A stretch of 64,000 bases of DNA from Deminuibacter sp966424055 (GTDB lineage Bacteria; Bacteroidota; Bacteroidia; Chitinophagales; Chitinophagaceae): NCBI GenBank assembly GCA_966424055.1, contig CBJLMB010000033.1:9869-73868 (forward strand). Reading direction: 5' to 3'. Below are positions 20,348 through 30,205 of this stretch, in pieces (position 1 is the first letter of the stretch; every line of letters starts with the position of its first letter). A model generated the notes under the pieces. The model searched no databases. It saw only the letters and a program-made list of their open reading frames with translations, and was not told the origin of the DNA. The translations under genes were made by a program, and so were the position numbers.

Positions 20348-23300
20348 CTAAAAACCTACCTGCAGACCTACCTGGAATGAGCGTGCAGCAGGATACTGGC
20401 CATAGTCAATGCCGTTGGTCAGTGTGGTGTTTTTCGACCCTATTTCAGGATCCCATCCTTTATAACGGGTAATGGTAAAAAGGTTCTGCGATGCAATGTA
20501 CAGCCGCAGGTTGCCCAGTGCGCCTCTTGTAAGCGAGCGGAGTTTCGCGGCTGGTACGCTGTAGCCCAGTATGATATTCTTCAGCCTGAGATAAGAACCA
20601 TCTTCAATCCACCGGCTGGATACACGGGCATTCTGGTTAGGATCGCCACTGATGGCACGGGGTATATTGGTATTGGTGTTCGATGGTGTCCAGGCATTCA
20701 GCACTTCCACACCGGCCCCGAATAAACGGGCCATCCCTTCACGCAGCACCCTGGTGCCATTGAATATTTTATTTCCCTGTACGCCTTGAAAAAAAACAGA
20801 AAGGTCGAAATTTTTGTAGGCAGCAGTATAGTTCAGCGCATAAGTAAAGGAAGGGATATAGCTGCCCAGGAAGGTACGGTCATCGGCCGTGATCTTTCCA
20901 TCGCCATTGAGGTCTTTGAACTTAATATCACCAGGTGCGGTAGATTTTGTAGGATCGGTACCGGTAATTTGCACAGGGCTTTTCGCTATTTCATCCTGGC
21001 TCTTGAAAATGCCTTCTGCTACATAACCGTAAAACGACTGTATGGGGCGGCCGGCAACGGTACGGGTAATATTACCATTACCAAAATCGGCATCAGCACC
21101 CGCATCGATGGTGGCATTGGCTGTGTTCAGGTGCAGTATCCTGTTGGTGATAAAACCGATGTTACCATTCAGGTTCCAGGTAAATACACCTTTGTTCTTA
21201 TTATAACCCACCTGGATATCGATGCCGGTGTTTTTCATTGAAGCCGCATTCTGTTGCGAGCCTGCGCCGCCAAACCCGAAACTGGCTGGTGTGGGAATGG
21301 TTAATATGAGGTTGTCTGTTTGCCTGCGGTACCATTCTGCCGTTAATGTAATGCTATTGGCGAACAGGCCAAGATCGATACCCAGGTTCACCTGCTTTGT
21401 TTTTTCCCATTCAAGGCTGGTACTGGCAAGCTGGTTATAATAAGATGCATTGCCTACTGAAAGTGTATTGCCGAAAGGATAAGTGGCACCATTGGCCTGT
21501 ACCACTGCCTGCCAGGGATACTCATTGGCCAGTACTGAATTTTGCAGTGCAGGGAAAATACCGATAGCGTTAAGCCCGGTGACACCATAACCGCCGCGCA
21601 GTTTTAATTCGGATATAGCCGTTACCGGTTTTAGAAAAGATTCCTGGTCTACCCGCCATCCTGCAGAGATGGAAGGGAAATTCTGGAATTTTTTGCCGGG
21701 TGCCCATACTGATAGACCATCGCGACGGATAGCGCCGCTGATCAGGTATTTGCCGGCGAATGCATAGTTCACCCTGCCGATATAAGATTGTATCAGCGTT
21801 GCTGTTCTTGTAGAGAAAGCCGTTACATTGGTAGCACCTACCAGTGTTTGGATATCGTTGGTGCCCTGGTTGCCGGTTTGTGATTCTCCGAAGTTCCGCG
21901 CATCCTGGCTTTCCAGTACGGCAATAGCATTGATATGATGCTTGCCGAATGTTTTATCGAAAGTAAGTTGCTGTGTGTATAGCATCGTAGTGCGGTTGGA
22001 ACGCTGGTCGGTTATAGTGGCCACTGCAGCATTTCTGCCCTTATCATTAAAGATCGGGCTGAACTGGTGCTGGAACAGTGTTACATAATCTACGCCGAAT
22101 GTTGAACGGAAATTTAACCAGGGTGTAAAATTCACCTGTGCATATACAGTGCCGAGCAGTTTGAAGGTTTTATTGTGTGCATCTCCCAGAAGCAGCGCAT
22201 CTTCTATAGGGTTCGTGGGGTCGGCGCCGTCTACACTGTTTTCTGCATTGCGGTAGCCGCCATTGGTGGTAGGATCATGCACCGGCAGATAAGGCAAGGC
22301 CCTTACTACATTGGCCAGGCGGGTCCTGTTACCCGATGTATTGTCATAACGCTGGTTGGCATAGGAGAGCAGCAGGTTCTGCCCGATGCTGAATGCCTTG
22401 CTGATGGTATGATCGCTGTTTATCCTGAAATTCCCTCTTTCATAATTCACGCCCTGTGCTATGCCCTCCTGTTTAAAATACCCACCGGAAGTGTAGTACC
22501 TGGATCTTTCATTCCCGCCATTTACAGAAAGATTGGTTTGTGTAATAAGCCCGTTCCTGAAATAAGCATCCTGCCAGTTGGTGTTGGTTTGGGCATAAGT
22601 TTGAGAGGCTCCTGCATAAATGGGCTGGTTGAAATTGGCATCTTCCAGCCTGGGTGGTTTAGCGATGCCTGCAGCTCCGTTCAATGCTCTTTCATATTGA
22701 AGGTATTGTTGTGTGTTTAGCAGGTCTATTTTTTTCCAGGGTTGCTGTACACCGATATAGCTGTCCAGGTTTACATGCATTTTTCCGTCGCGTGTGCCTT
22801 TTTTGGTAGTGATGATAATGACACCATTGGTGGCTCTTGAACCATAGATCGCCGCAGCGCTGGCATCTTTCAGCACTTCTACCGACTGCACATCTTTACT
22901 GTCAAAATTGGCCAGGTTGGCCGTGGGGAATCCATCGATCACATACAATGGATCAGATGCATAGCTGATAGAGCTAATGCCCCTGATCCTTACTATCGGT
23001 TCGCTGCCGGGCGAACCGTTATTGGTAACCGTAACGCCGGCTACACGGCCCTGCAAGGCTTGCTGTACACTGGCTACCGGCAGTTCGCCCACTGTTTTAC
23101 CCGATACCGATGCAACAGAACCGGTGAGCGATCTTTTTTTCTGCGTACCATAACCGATGACCACCACCTGCTCAAGCGATTGCGATTCAGGTTTCAGACT
23201 AACATCGTATTGAAGATCGCTGCCTACCCGCTGCTCTGCGGGAAGATATCCCACATAGGTGAAAAGCAGCACTTCACCGGCAGCAGCATTAATGCTATAG

Positions 23301-23536
23301 CTGCCGTCAGCTGCGGTAACCGTGCTCCGGCTGCCGTTTCTTACAGCTACGGATACACCTGATAACGGCTTTCCATTTTCATCACTCAGCTTGCCTTTTA
23401 TTAAATGCCGCTCCTGGGCAACGCCGCTCACCGTGGTTAATAACAAACAGAAACAGAAAAATGAGAAGACTGCAGTTTGCCCGGCTGTTTTAAAAGCCCG
23501 GCATATTTTACAAAAGACCTCTGGGAATAATTTCAT
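20348..23536 (-). CDS. SusC-like TonB-dependent transporter of the second pair
   Basis: This 1062-residue transporter has an N-terminal signal sequence (about 15-40). A carboxypeptidase-like domain follows (about 44-115), then a TonB-box-like string (VVVIGYGTQKKR) and a plug with YVIDGFPT and LKDASAAAIYGSRATNG. A long beta barrel ends in VGLQVGF. It is the first gene of a two-gene minus-strand operon with SusD. It is not close in sequence to the first SusC beyond family motifs, so it is not a recent duplicate. Upstream lie two LacI-type palindromes. Confidence 0.93.
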   Translation of the reverse strand: MKLFPEVFCKICRAFKTAGQTAVFSFFCFCLLLTTVSGVAQERHLIKGKLSDENGKPLSGVSVAVRNGSRSTVTAADGSYSINAAAGEVLLFTYVGYLPAEQRVGSDLQYDVSLKPESQSLEQVVVIGYGTQKKRSLTGSVASVSGKTVGELPVASVQQALQGRVAGVTVTNNGSPGSEPIVRIRGISSISYASDPLYVIDGFPTANLANFDSKDVQSVEVLKDASAAAIYGSRATNGVIIITTKKGTRDGKMHVNLDSYIGVQQPWKKIDLLNTQQYLQYERALNGAAGIAKPPRLEDANFNQPIYAGASQTYAQTNTNWQDAYFRNGLITQTNLSVNGGNERSRYYTSGGYFKQEGIAQGVNYERGNFRINSDHTISKAFSIGQNLLLSYANQRYDNTSGNRTRLANVVRALPYLPVHDPTTNGGYRNAENSVDGADPTNPIEDALLLGDAHNKTFKLLGTVYAQVNFTPWLNFRSTFGVDYVTLFQHQFSPIFNDKGRNAAVATITDQRSNRTTMLYTQQLTFDKTFGKHHINAIAVLESQDARNFGESQTGNQGTNDIQTLVGATNVTAFSTRTATLIQSYIGRVNYAFAGKYLISGAIRRDGLSVWAPGKKFQNFPSISAGWRVDQESFLKPVTAISELKLRGGYGVTGLNAIGIFPALQNSVLANEYPWQAVVQANGATYPFGNTLSVGNASYYNQLASTSLEWEKTKQVNLGIDLGLFANSITLTAEWYRRQTDNLILTIPTPASFGFGGAGSQQNAASMKNTGIDIQVGYNKNKGVFTWNLNGNIGFITNRILHLNTANATIDAGADADFGNGNITRTVAGRPIQSFYGYVAEGIFKSQDEIAKSPVQITGTDPTKSTAPGDIKFKDLNGDGKITADDRTFLGSYIPSFTYALNYTAAYKNFDLSVFFQGVQGNKIFNGTRVLREGMARLFGAGVEVLNAWTPSNTNTNIPRAISGDPNQNARVSSRWIEDGSYLRLKNIILGYSVPAAKLRSLTRGALGNLRLYIASQNLFTITRYKGWDPEIGSKNTTLTNGIDYGQYPAARSFQVGLQVGF

Positions 23537-23986
23537 AGCAGTTTGGTTGAGTTAATACAATCCGGCTTGTGAAGCCTGTTTACAATAGAGGGGTAGGTAG
23601 CGGTTAACTGGAATTCATATGGTGTGATTATTTAGGTAATGACAAAAGCAATTGAAAGGGCAAATCGGGTGTATGGGATATTACAGTTGGCCGCAGGTAT
23701 TTTAACCCCGGGTAGGTATAGGGCAAAGCAATACTACTGTGCTGATAAAGCACACTTGCATTGGAGCCAGGTTATACTTGCCCCAAAGGGAACATGTATG
23801 CATAACCTGCAGGGATGTGCAAAGCAATTATCTGCACCATACCAGTGGTTATGCTGATGCATTCCGTTCAGGGCTTGTAGGCAATAAAGATGTTGTAAGC
23901 TGGCAGCAACTGTTATATCTGTTTGGTTAACGAATAGGTTGTACAGCAATCATTGACAGGCTAAATGTAAATAGTTTTCTTCATTT

Positions 23987-24000
23987 TGCAACCGATTGCA
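23987..24000. promoter_or_regulatory. LacI-family-type operator, site 1
   Basis: The 14 bases tgcaaccgattgca fit the palindromic pattern TGCAAnCGnTTGCA bound by many LacI/GalR-family repressors. The site is about 450 bases upstream of the SusC start and followed by ttaaat. No LacI gene is in the window. Confidence 0.45.
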
Positions 24001-24075
24001 TTAAATTTTTAATTTACCGGAATTATGGTTCTATTTTGGGTTGATCTCACCTAGTGTATTAGTGCGTTTTTATAT

Positions 24076-24089
24076 TGCTACCGATTGCA
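24076..24089. promoter_or_regulatory. LacI-family-type operator, site 2
   Basis: The 14 bases tgctaccgattgca repeat site 1 with one change, 89 bp away. Sixteen bases (accgattgcattaaat) are identical at both sites. Paired sites at about eight to nine helical turns are compatible with looping by a LacI-family protein; this is inference. Confidence 0.45.
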
Positions 24090-24473
24090 TTAAATCGATT
24101 TAACAGGTATTAGAGTGCTTAATTTTTGCATGTACACGGTTTGCCGTTATAAGATGCATCCCTCACAGTATCCGCAAATGAATGCTATTGAACCGGTAAG
24201 CACTTATGGATAAAAAGCAGGATGGATACCCAGGAACCTGTATAAATAAGTAGAGGACTTCACTGATCGCTATTGAACCAATAAAATGAAAGTTAATTGA
24301 TACAGGACCCGGATAATTTATAGCGCCCTTTATTAAATCCAATTTGTCCAAAGCTGCGGGATATTTCCCCAGGCAATAAGGCTGTATATTTATTCATAAA
24401 TGATCGCGGTAGATTGTTGTTCAGCACTGCGTAAACTTTACATAAATACCGATAACACCTGTAAAAAGCAGAT

Positions 24474-25679
24474 ATGCAATTGGAAATGAAAATGAGGCCA
24501 GCTGAGTTTATCGTTCTGTCGGCTTGCACAATGACCTTGACGGCTTTAGGCATAGATATCATGCTTCCCGCATTTGGTAAGCTCCGGGAGCATTATGGAC
24601 TTACACCTGATTCTACCGATACTGCAAAGATCATTTCATTCTTTTTCATGGGGCAGGTGGCCCAGATCATTTTTGGTGTACTTTCCGACCGTTTTGGGCG
24701 ACTGCCGGTTTTAAGGGTCGGTTTCCCGCTCTACATTGCAGGCGGATTGGTCACGGCCTTTGCACCCAGCCTCAAGATCATGCTGTTGGCACGCTTTGTA
24801 GCAGGCATGGGCGCATCCGCCGTTTTTATGGCCACTATCGCGGGTGTTCGTGACCGCTTTGTTGGAAACCAGATGGCCCGTATCATGTCTTTGATCTTTA
24901 CGATCTTCTTGTTCACACCGATCGTTGCACCCTTTTTAGGCGTGGCGATCTTGTCCATTTCATCCTGGAAGATGGTATTTCTTACCCCTCCCTTGTTTGC
25001 GGTTATCGTGTTTCTCTGGTCACTCCGGCTGGAAGAATCCCTCCCAAAGGAACACCGTGTTTCGCTCGACTGGATCAATATCGGCCGATCCATCCGTAAG
25101 GTCATGGGGAACCCGGTTTTCCTCCGCTACACCGGGATCACGACCCTTCTTTTTACGGCACTAAGCTCGTATGTCGCCAGCTCCGAACACATTATTGGCG
25201 GTATCTATGGCAAACCTGGATTATTTGCCTGGATCTTTGCCGGTATTGGTCTGCTGATGTCATGCTGCACCCTGTTGAATTCCCGTCTTTCATCCAGGTA
25301 TGGCGCACGCAGGGTGATAAAATGGCTCATCAGTATCTATACTGTGATAGGGGGGCTTTTACTGGTGTGCACCTTCGCGTTAGGCGATCCGCCGGACATG
25401 CTTTTATTTTTTATTGCTGTTGCCCTGCTGCTGGCAATCAATCTGGCTGTAGAGCCCAATAGTAGCGCTTTGGCGCTGGAACCTATGGGAAACATGGCGG
25501 GTATGGCCTCTTCTATTTATGGAACATCCTTCTTTTTTATTGGCGCATCTCTGGGTTCAGTGATCAGTCAGCTAATGCATAATCATGTTCTTCCTATTGT
25601 TCTAAGCTTTTTTATCCTGGGGTTGTTCGCTGTGCTCCTGGTATTTAGTGACAACCGTCCTGTTCACAAGCAGCTTTGA
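24474..25679 (+). CDS. MFS drug exporter, Bcr/CflA type
   Basis: This 401-residue inner-membrane protein has 12 predicted hydrophobic segments and fits the DHA1 drug:H+ antiporters. It starts with TALGIDIMLPAFGKL, carries the loop 2-3 motif GVLSDRFGRLPVLRVG, and has the motif C-like region FTPIVAPFLGVAIL. Bcr/CflA transporters export bicyclomycin, chloramphenicol or other small molecules; the real substrate is unknown. It stands alone between two long non-coding regions. Confidence 0.85.
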   Translation: MQLEMKMRPAEFIVLSACTMTLTALGIDIMLPAFGKLREHYGLTPDSTDTAKIISFFFMGQVAQIIFGVLSDRFGRLPVLRVGFPLYIAGGLVTAFAPSLKIMLLARFVAGMGASAVFMATIAGVRDRFVGNQMARIMSLIFTIFLFTPIVAPFLGVAILSISSWKMVFLTPPLFAVIVFLWSLRLEESLPKEHRVSLDWINIGRSIRKVMGNPVFLRYTGITTLLFTALSSYVASSEHIIGGIYGKPGLFAWIFAGIGLLMSCCTLLNSRLSSRYGARRVIKWLISIYTVIGGLLLVCTFALGDPPDMLLFFIAVALLLAINLAVEPNSSALALEPMGNMAGMASSIYGTSFFFIGASLGSVISQLMHNHVLPIVLSFFILGLFAVLLVFSDNRPVHKQL

Positions 25680-25932
25680 GTAAACGCATACATTCAAGCT
25701 GCCGAAGGTCTTTCACGCTTACTGTTACCAGTTCACCCGGCAAACAATATTGCGATAACAGCTATAATGCCTTGTAATAACAGCGGCAATGGACTTGTTA
25801 TGATATATCCTGGCAGTTGTATCGTTCCTGCGCGCGGCATACGGAATCACCCCTGTTAAGGTCGCATATACCACCCCTGAAGATCTATTTTATCAATGAT
25901 CTTTGTATTGTCAACAAAACAAATAAAACAAT

Positions 25933-26340
25933 ATGAGCAAGAAAATTTTCATTAACCTGCCAGTGGCAGACCTTAAAAAGTCAATAGACTTTTATTCAGC
26001 AATCGGGTTCGTCAATAACCCGCAGTTCACAGATGATACGGCTGCATGCATGGTACTTACAGAAGAAATTTTTGTGATGCTGCTCACGCATGATAAATTC
26101 AAAACGTTTACTTCAAAAGAAATTGCCGATACCAAAAAAACAACTGCTGTTATTAACTCACTGTCGGTCGACAGCAATGCCGAAGTAAACCAATTTGCAG
26201 AAAAAGCTGTTGCTGCAGGCGGTACAGAGCCAAATAAAGCAAGGGATTATGGCTTTATGTTGCAACGCAGTATTGAAGACCTTGATGGCAACCTATGGGA
26301 AGTACTGTATATGGATCTGTCAAAATTTCCAAAACAATAA
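25933..26340 (+). CDS. VOC (glyoxalase/bleomycin-resistance fold) protein
   Basis: This 135-residue cytoplasmic protein begins INLPVADLKKSIDFYSAIGF and ends with DLDGNLWEVLYMD. These are the two halves of a vicinal-oxygen-chelate fold, which serves in glyoxalases, dioxygenases and resistance proteins. The subgroup is common in Bacteroidota and its substrate is unknown. It is probably co-transcribed with the DoxX-like gene starting 27 bases downstream. Confidence 0.85.
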   Translation: MSKKIFINLPVADLKKSIDFYSAIGFVNNPQFTDDTAACMVLTEEIFVMLLTHDKFKTFTSKEIADTKKTTAVINSLSVDSNAEVNQFAEKAVAAGGTEPNKARDYGFMLQRSIEDLDGNLWEVLYMDLSKFPKQ

Positions 26341-26367
26341 ACTAAATAACAAACTAACACTTACGAG

Positions 26368-26736
26368 ATGAAAAAGATTAAAATGATCTATTGGATCACC
26401 ACTTCATTAATTTTTATAATGGAAGGGGTGCTGCCCGCATTAACTTCACAGACCGAAGCGGCGAAAGAAGGAATAAGGCATTTGCTATACCCCGCGTATT
26501 TTGGAAATGCCCTGGTTGTTTTTAAAGTGCTGGGTGCGCTTGCACTAATTATACCCCAGGTTTCAAAAAGAATTAAAGAATGGGCTTATGCAGGGTTTAC
26601 TTTTGATTTCATTTTTGCAAGCATCAGTTATTTTGCTGTGGATGGAATGGGATTTCTATCATTTTTCCCGCTCATATTTCTGGCTATTCTTGCAGTATCC
26701 TACTATTGCTATCACAAATTAACTGCTGGCAAATAA
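26368..26736 (+). CDS. DoxX-like small membrane protein
   Basis: This 122-residue protein has four hydrophobic segments (about 6-24, 46-64, 74-92, 98-115). The pattern HLLYPAYFGNALVVFKVLGALALIIPQ is typical of DoxX-like proteins. Its function is unknown; related genes often sit with stress or VOC-type genes, as here. Confidence 0.75.
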   Translation: MKKIKMIYWITTSLIFIMEGVLPALTSQTEAAKEGIRHLLYPAYFGNALVVFKVLGALALIIPQVSKRIKEWAYAGFTFDFIFASISYFAVDGMGFLSFFPLIFLAILAVSYYCYHKLTAGK

Positions 26737-27059
26737 ACAGGCAAAGGTAAAAATACAGGACCAGCTCTGTTTGAAAACTCATTTCTTGCTTCACTACCTA
26801 TGAATGTGGTTACTTTAAGCAGTGGCCTTACGTAAGGACATTAAAATGATTTACGGGTAATCCGCCATCACCTTTAACATAGAAATACTTCTCCCTGCCT
26901 GTATCTCCCAATAAATAAATTGTACTGTTTGTACAAGCTGATAAAAGCTGTCCCCGCTAACGGGACGGCTTTTTTGTTTTACAAAAAACGTTCCTGTTCC
27001 CATTTGTACAATTTACCCGGTTTTACTGTTGCGAATTTTGAGTTCTAAATCATCATAAC
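26737..27059. other. Intergenic region with palindrome and terminator
   Basis: No gene is seen. The stretch holds a perfect 12-bp palindrome (ccttacgtaagg, 26826-26837) and the terminator at 26943-26978. The remainder upstream of the next gene is unremarkable. Confidence 0.5.
26943..26978 (+). terminator. Rho-independent terminator
   Basis: A 12-bp stem (aaaagctgtccc 26943-26954 with gggacggctttt 26962-26973, one G-T pair) is followed by more T residues. It is about 200 bases after the DoxX-like gene and would end the VOC-DoxX unit. Confidence 0.85.
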
Positions 27060-27542
27060 ATGAAACAGAGAACGATTGTACAATTTGCGGTTTGTGCTTT
27101 GATAGCGCTCTTCAGCCGCAATATTGGTTTTGCACAACCAATAGCTGATAATAGTTTGGATAGCGAAAAGAAAATCATTGAGAAAATAAATGAGCAATAT
27201 TTTGCCGCCATTCAGCACAATGATTCCGTTTCTTTTTGCAGCCAGTACAGTTTTGATTGCTGGATAATGAACACCAGCGTGCCGGTGTATTGCGGCCCTG
27301 ATGCGGCGCACGACTACTTTGCAGATTTAACTGAAAAGAGAAAAGTAGCAAAGGGCAAATTTATTACCATCGACTTATACGAGACCGGAAAGGGGATGTT
27401 AACGGAAGTTGGATTTTATCAATTGTATAACAGTGCAGGTGAACAGTTTGATGATGGCGCTTACATGGTATTGTGGAAGAAAACCAGTGATGGATGGAAA
27501 CGGTTCAGAGAATCGAGAAACAGCAGCAGAAAACAATCATAG
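27060..27542 (+). CDS. Exported DUF4440/SnoaL-like protein, copy 1
   Basis: This 160-residue protein has a signal peptide (to about NIGFAQ) and an NTF2-like fold. Recognisable segments are KIIEKINEQYFAAIQHNDS, a middle part with PVYCGPDAAHDYF, and the closing DDGAYMVLWKKTSDGWKRFRE. Such domains bind small ligands or are enzymes; no function can be assigned. It is paralogous to the next gene (33-base gap), sharing DGWK/KGWK-R-F-R-(E/D)S near the end. Confidence 0.75.
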   Translation: MKQRTIVQFAVCALIALFSRNIGFAQPIADNSLDSEKKIIEKINEQYFAAIQHNDSVSFCSQYSFDCWIMNTSVPVYCGPDAAHDYFADLTEKRKVAKGKFITIDLYETGKGMLTEVGFYQLYNSAGEQFDDGAYMVLWKKTSDGWKRFRESRNSSRKQS

Positions 27543-27575
27543 TATATTCTATCAATAAACTATAAACAGTAAAGT

Positions 27576-28058
27576 ATGAAAGCAAGATATTCTGACAAAT
27601 TGGTTTTACTGGTTATCACACTTATGACTGTGGGATATGGTTGCAGCCAGGCAACTGATAAAAACAAGCAGATGGAGGAAGTTAAGAAGGCCATTGCAGA
27701 AAGTAATGCGGTCTATTTCCAATCCTTTGCAAAAAATGATTCTTCCATTTTTATTGAACGTTATGCGGAAGATGCCTGTATAATGGCGCCCTTTTCACCG
27801 CAGCAATGCGGCCGGGAAAATGCGGCAAAATTTTTCAGGGAAGCATATAAAAATTATGGCTTGAGAAATGGAAAATTTATTACCACGGCAATATATGGCG
27901 ATGCAATTGAATACGTGACAGAAGAGGGGCTTTGGCATAGCTATAATGCTAAAGGAGAGATGTTTGATGATGGCAAGTTCCTGGTGTTATGGAAGAAAAC
28001 AAAGAAAGGATGGAAAATGTTCCGGGATTCTTTCAGCTCTAATCATGCCTCTCCATAA
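27576..28058 (+). CDS. DUF4440/SnoaL-like lipoprotein, copy 2
   Basis: This is a 160-residue paralogue of the preceding gene with the same length and fold. It carries a lipoprotein signal (MTVGYGCSQATDK, Cys about residue 23), whereas copy 1 has a plain signal peptide. Shared features are the KKAIAESNAVYFQSFAKND helix and the DDGKFLVLWKKTKKGWKMFRD end. The pair is a tandem duplication whose products probably differ in location (periplasm versus membrane-anchored). Function is unknown. Confidence 0.75.
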   Translation: MKARYSDKLVLLVITLMTVGYGCSQATDKNKQMEEVKKAIAESNAVYFQSFAKNDSSIFIERYAEDACIMAPFSPQQCGRENAAKFFREAYKNYGLRNGKFITTAIYGDAIEYVTEEGLWHSYNAKGEMFDDGKFLVLWKKTKKGWKMFRDSFSSNHASP

Positions 28059-28093
28059 CCCTTTTTTTAAACAATATTAACCCGAATTAGACA

Positions 28094-28822
28094 ATGCGAC
28101 TTTTATGTATTATCAGCTTATTGTTTTCGATAGTCATCAACGCTCAAGGGCAGGCAAAAGCTGATTCAGTGAACCCCTACACATTAATATTTTCTCCCAG
28201 GCTTAATTCTGCCGGGTATTTCCCTTTCACAGGCGCTTTATTAAATCATAACGCAAATTTTGATCTTACAGTAGCTTTTGAAAAGAATAACTATGGTTTC
28301 TTCCTGTTCCAGTCTTTTGACTTAGAGGATAAAAGATCTTACATAAATTATTTTCAACCAGCAGTTTTTAAAAAATTTTCGCTTGGTAAAAGTTTAAAAA
28401 TAGGCGTATATGCAGGCTATCTTTTTTCGCAAACCCATAGCTTTAGTGATAAAGGCGAATCAGATTATTTTGGAGCCTTGTCCCAGCATTGGGATGTAAA
28501 TAAAAGGATCAGGGTAGAAAATACGATGTTGTTTGGTGATTTAACCCTTCAGCCCAAACTGGTCAACAGGCTAATGGTGATATACAAGGTCAGGAAAATA
28601 AAGCTTGATCTTTACCTGCATGAAAGGGCGTTGTTTCAAGTAAAGGATCTGAGCACTTCGGCCGCAATGGCTGTAGAGCTGCCTATGTTGAAAATTGCTG
28701 ACAAACTTTCTGTTCAGGCAACTATCACCTATCAGCGTTACCTCACAAAGCACAGGCCGGAATACGCCCTAAAAGACGGTATTTTATTTTCACTTGCATT
28801 TCCAATTGACATCAGTAAATAA
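28094..28822 (+). CDS. Exported protein, outer-membrane-barrel-like, function unknown
   Basis: This 242-residue protein begins with a signal peptide (to about NAQGQA). The rest is rich in alternating amphipathic segments such as FEKNNYGFFLFQSFDLED, IGVYAGYLFSQ and VQATITYQRYL. This pattern suggests a small beta barrel, but I recognise no family. It is 7 bases upstream of the M20 gene and probably in the same transcription unit. Confidence 0.6.
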   Translation: MRLLCIISLLFSIVINAQGQAKADSVNPYTLIFSPRLNSAGYFPFTGALLNHNANFDLTVAFEKNNYGFFLFQSFDLEDKRSYINYFQPAVFKKFSLGKSLKIGVYAGYLFSQTHSFSDKGESDYFGALSQHWDVNKRIRVENTMLFGDLTLQPKLVNRLMVIYKVRKIKLDLYLHERALFQVKDLSTSAAMAVELPMLKIADKLSVQATITYQRYLTKHRPEYALKDGILFSLAFPIDISK

Positions 28823-28829
28823 TTAAAAA

Positions 28830-30137
28830 ATGAAACAAATATTTTTTCTCATGCTGCTTCTTTCCAGTTACACTGTTTTTGCCCAGCAAGACGATAGTCG
28901 AAAAGCGATCGGCAGCAGTGTTGATAAAATTGAAAAAAAAGTTATTGCCTGGAGAGAAGATATTCATCAACACCCTGAACTGGGAAACAGGGAACGAAGA
29001 ACAGCGGCGCTTATTGCCCGGCATCTTCAGCTGCTGGGCATAGAGATTACATCCAATGTTGCAGTAACAGGTGTGGTCGGTGTGTTAAAAGGTGACAAAC
29101 CCGGCCCTGTTATTGCTTTACGAGCCGACATGGATGCGCTGCCGATAACAGAACTTACGGATGTTCCTTTTGCCTCAAAAGTAAAAAGTACATACAATGG
29201 GCAAGAGATGGGCGTAATGCATGCTTGCGGCCATGATGCCCATGTGGCTATATTGATGGGGGTAGCAGAGATATTGGCGGGTATGAAAAAGGATTTAAAA
29301 GGTACGGTAAAGTTTATTTTTCAGCCAGCCGAAGAGAGCCCGCCAAAAGGTGAAAAGGGTGGGGCGACGCTCATGATTGAACAGGGTGTTTTAGAAAAAC
29401 CTAAAGTAGATGTGATGTTTGCTTTGCACATGAATGCGCAGGTAGAAGTTGGAAAAATCACCTACCGGCCCGGTGGTTTTTTTGCTGCAGCTGCCGATTT
29501 TAAAATTACCGTAAAAGGTAAAGGAACGCACGGTGCAGAACCCTGGTCTGGTATTGATCCTATTGTGATCTCCGCTCAGATCATTACTAATTTACAAAGT
29601 ATTGTAAGCCGGAATGTAAATGTTACAGAAAATCCTGCCGTAGTAAGTATTGGTTCTATACATGGTGGTAACCGGTTTAATATTATTCCGGAGCAGGTAG
29701 AAATGATAGGGACTGTAAGAACATTAAGCAACGCAGATGAAACGATGGTGTACAAGCGTATTAAAATGATAGCAGAAAAAACGGCTGAAGGCTCCGGGGC
29801 AATGGCAGAAGTGGAATTACCTTATACTGCCCACCATCCTGTAATGGTGAATGATGAAAAACTGACTGCCGCCATGTTACCATCACTGCAAAAAACTGCG
29901 GGGACGGAAAATGTGATACAGGTGGCAGCGGAAACGGGTGCCGAGGATTTTTCAAACTTTGCGCAAAAAGTACCCAGCTTGTATTTTTATATTGGCGGTT
30001 TACCGAAAGGAAAAGACAAGAAGGATTCTGCCCCGCACCATACAGAAAAATTCTATATCGATGAAAGTGGTTTTAAAACAGGATTAAATGCGCTATGTAA
30101 TCTGGTAATGGATTATGGCAACCTGAACAAAAACTGA
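28830..30137 (+). CDS. M20 family metallo-amidohydrolase (exported)
   Basis: This 435-residue hydrolase has a signal peptide (to FAQ, residue 19). Hallmarks of M20D amidohydrolases are IHQHPELGNRERRTA, LRADMDALPI, the metal-binding motif MHACGHDAHVA (about 129-139), FQPAEES and LHMNA. The family cleaves N-acyl amino acids, hippurate or indole-acetyl conjugates, usually with two metal ions. The exact substrate is unknown. The presence of a signal peptide suggests action in the periplasm. Confidence 0.88.
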   Translation: MKQIFFLMLLLSSYTVFAQQDDSRKAIGSSVDKIEKKVIAWREDIHQHPELGNRERRTAALIARHLQLLGIEITSNVAVTGVVGVLKGDKPGPVIALRADMDALPITELTDVPFASKVKSTYNGQEMGVMHACGHDAHVAILMGVAEILAGMKKDLKGTVKFIFQPAEESPPKGEKGGATLMIEQGVLEKPKVDVMFALHMNAQVEVGKITYRPGGFFAAAADFKITVKGKGTHGAEPWSGIDPIVISAQIITNLQSIVSRNVNVTENPAVVSIGSIHGGNRFNIIPEQVEMIGTVRTLSNADETMVYKRIKMIAEKTAEGSGAMAEVELPYTAHHPVMVNDEKLTAAMLPSLQKTAGTENVIQVAAETGAEDFSNFAQKVPSLYFYIGGLPKGKDKKDSAPHHTEKFYIDESGFKTGLNALCNLVMDYGNLNKN

Positions 30138-30205
30138 AGCTGGTTTATTTTAAAAGGTAATAGGCCCAGTATCCATTGTAAATGCATTGAGATAAAAAAG
30201 ATCCA

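Larger units (their letters stand above)
23537..24473. other. Long intergenic region upstream of susC(2) and the MFS gene
   Basis: No convincing coding sequence is seen in these 937 bases; the short frames present have no recognisable family features. It contains the two LacI-type palindromes listed separately, each followed by the same ttaaat string, and A/T-rich stretches. It is the shared upstream region of two divergent genes. Confidence 0.5.
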
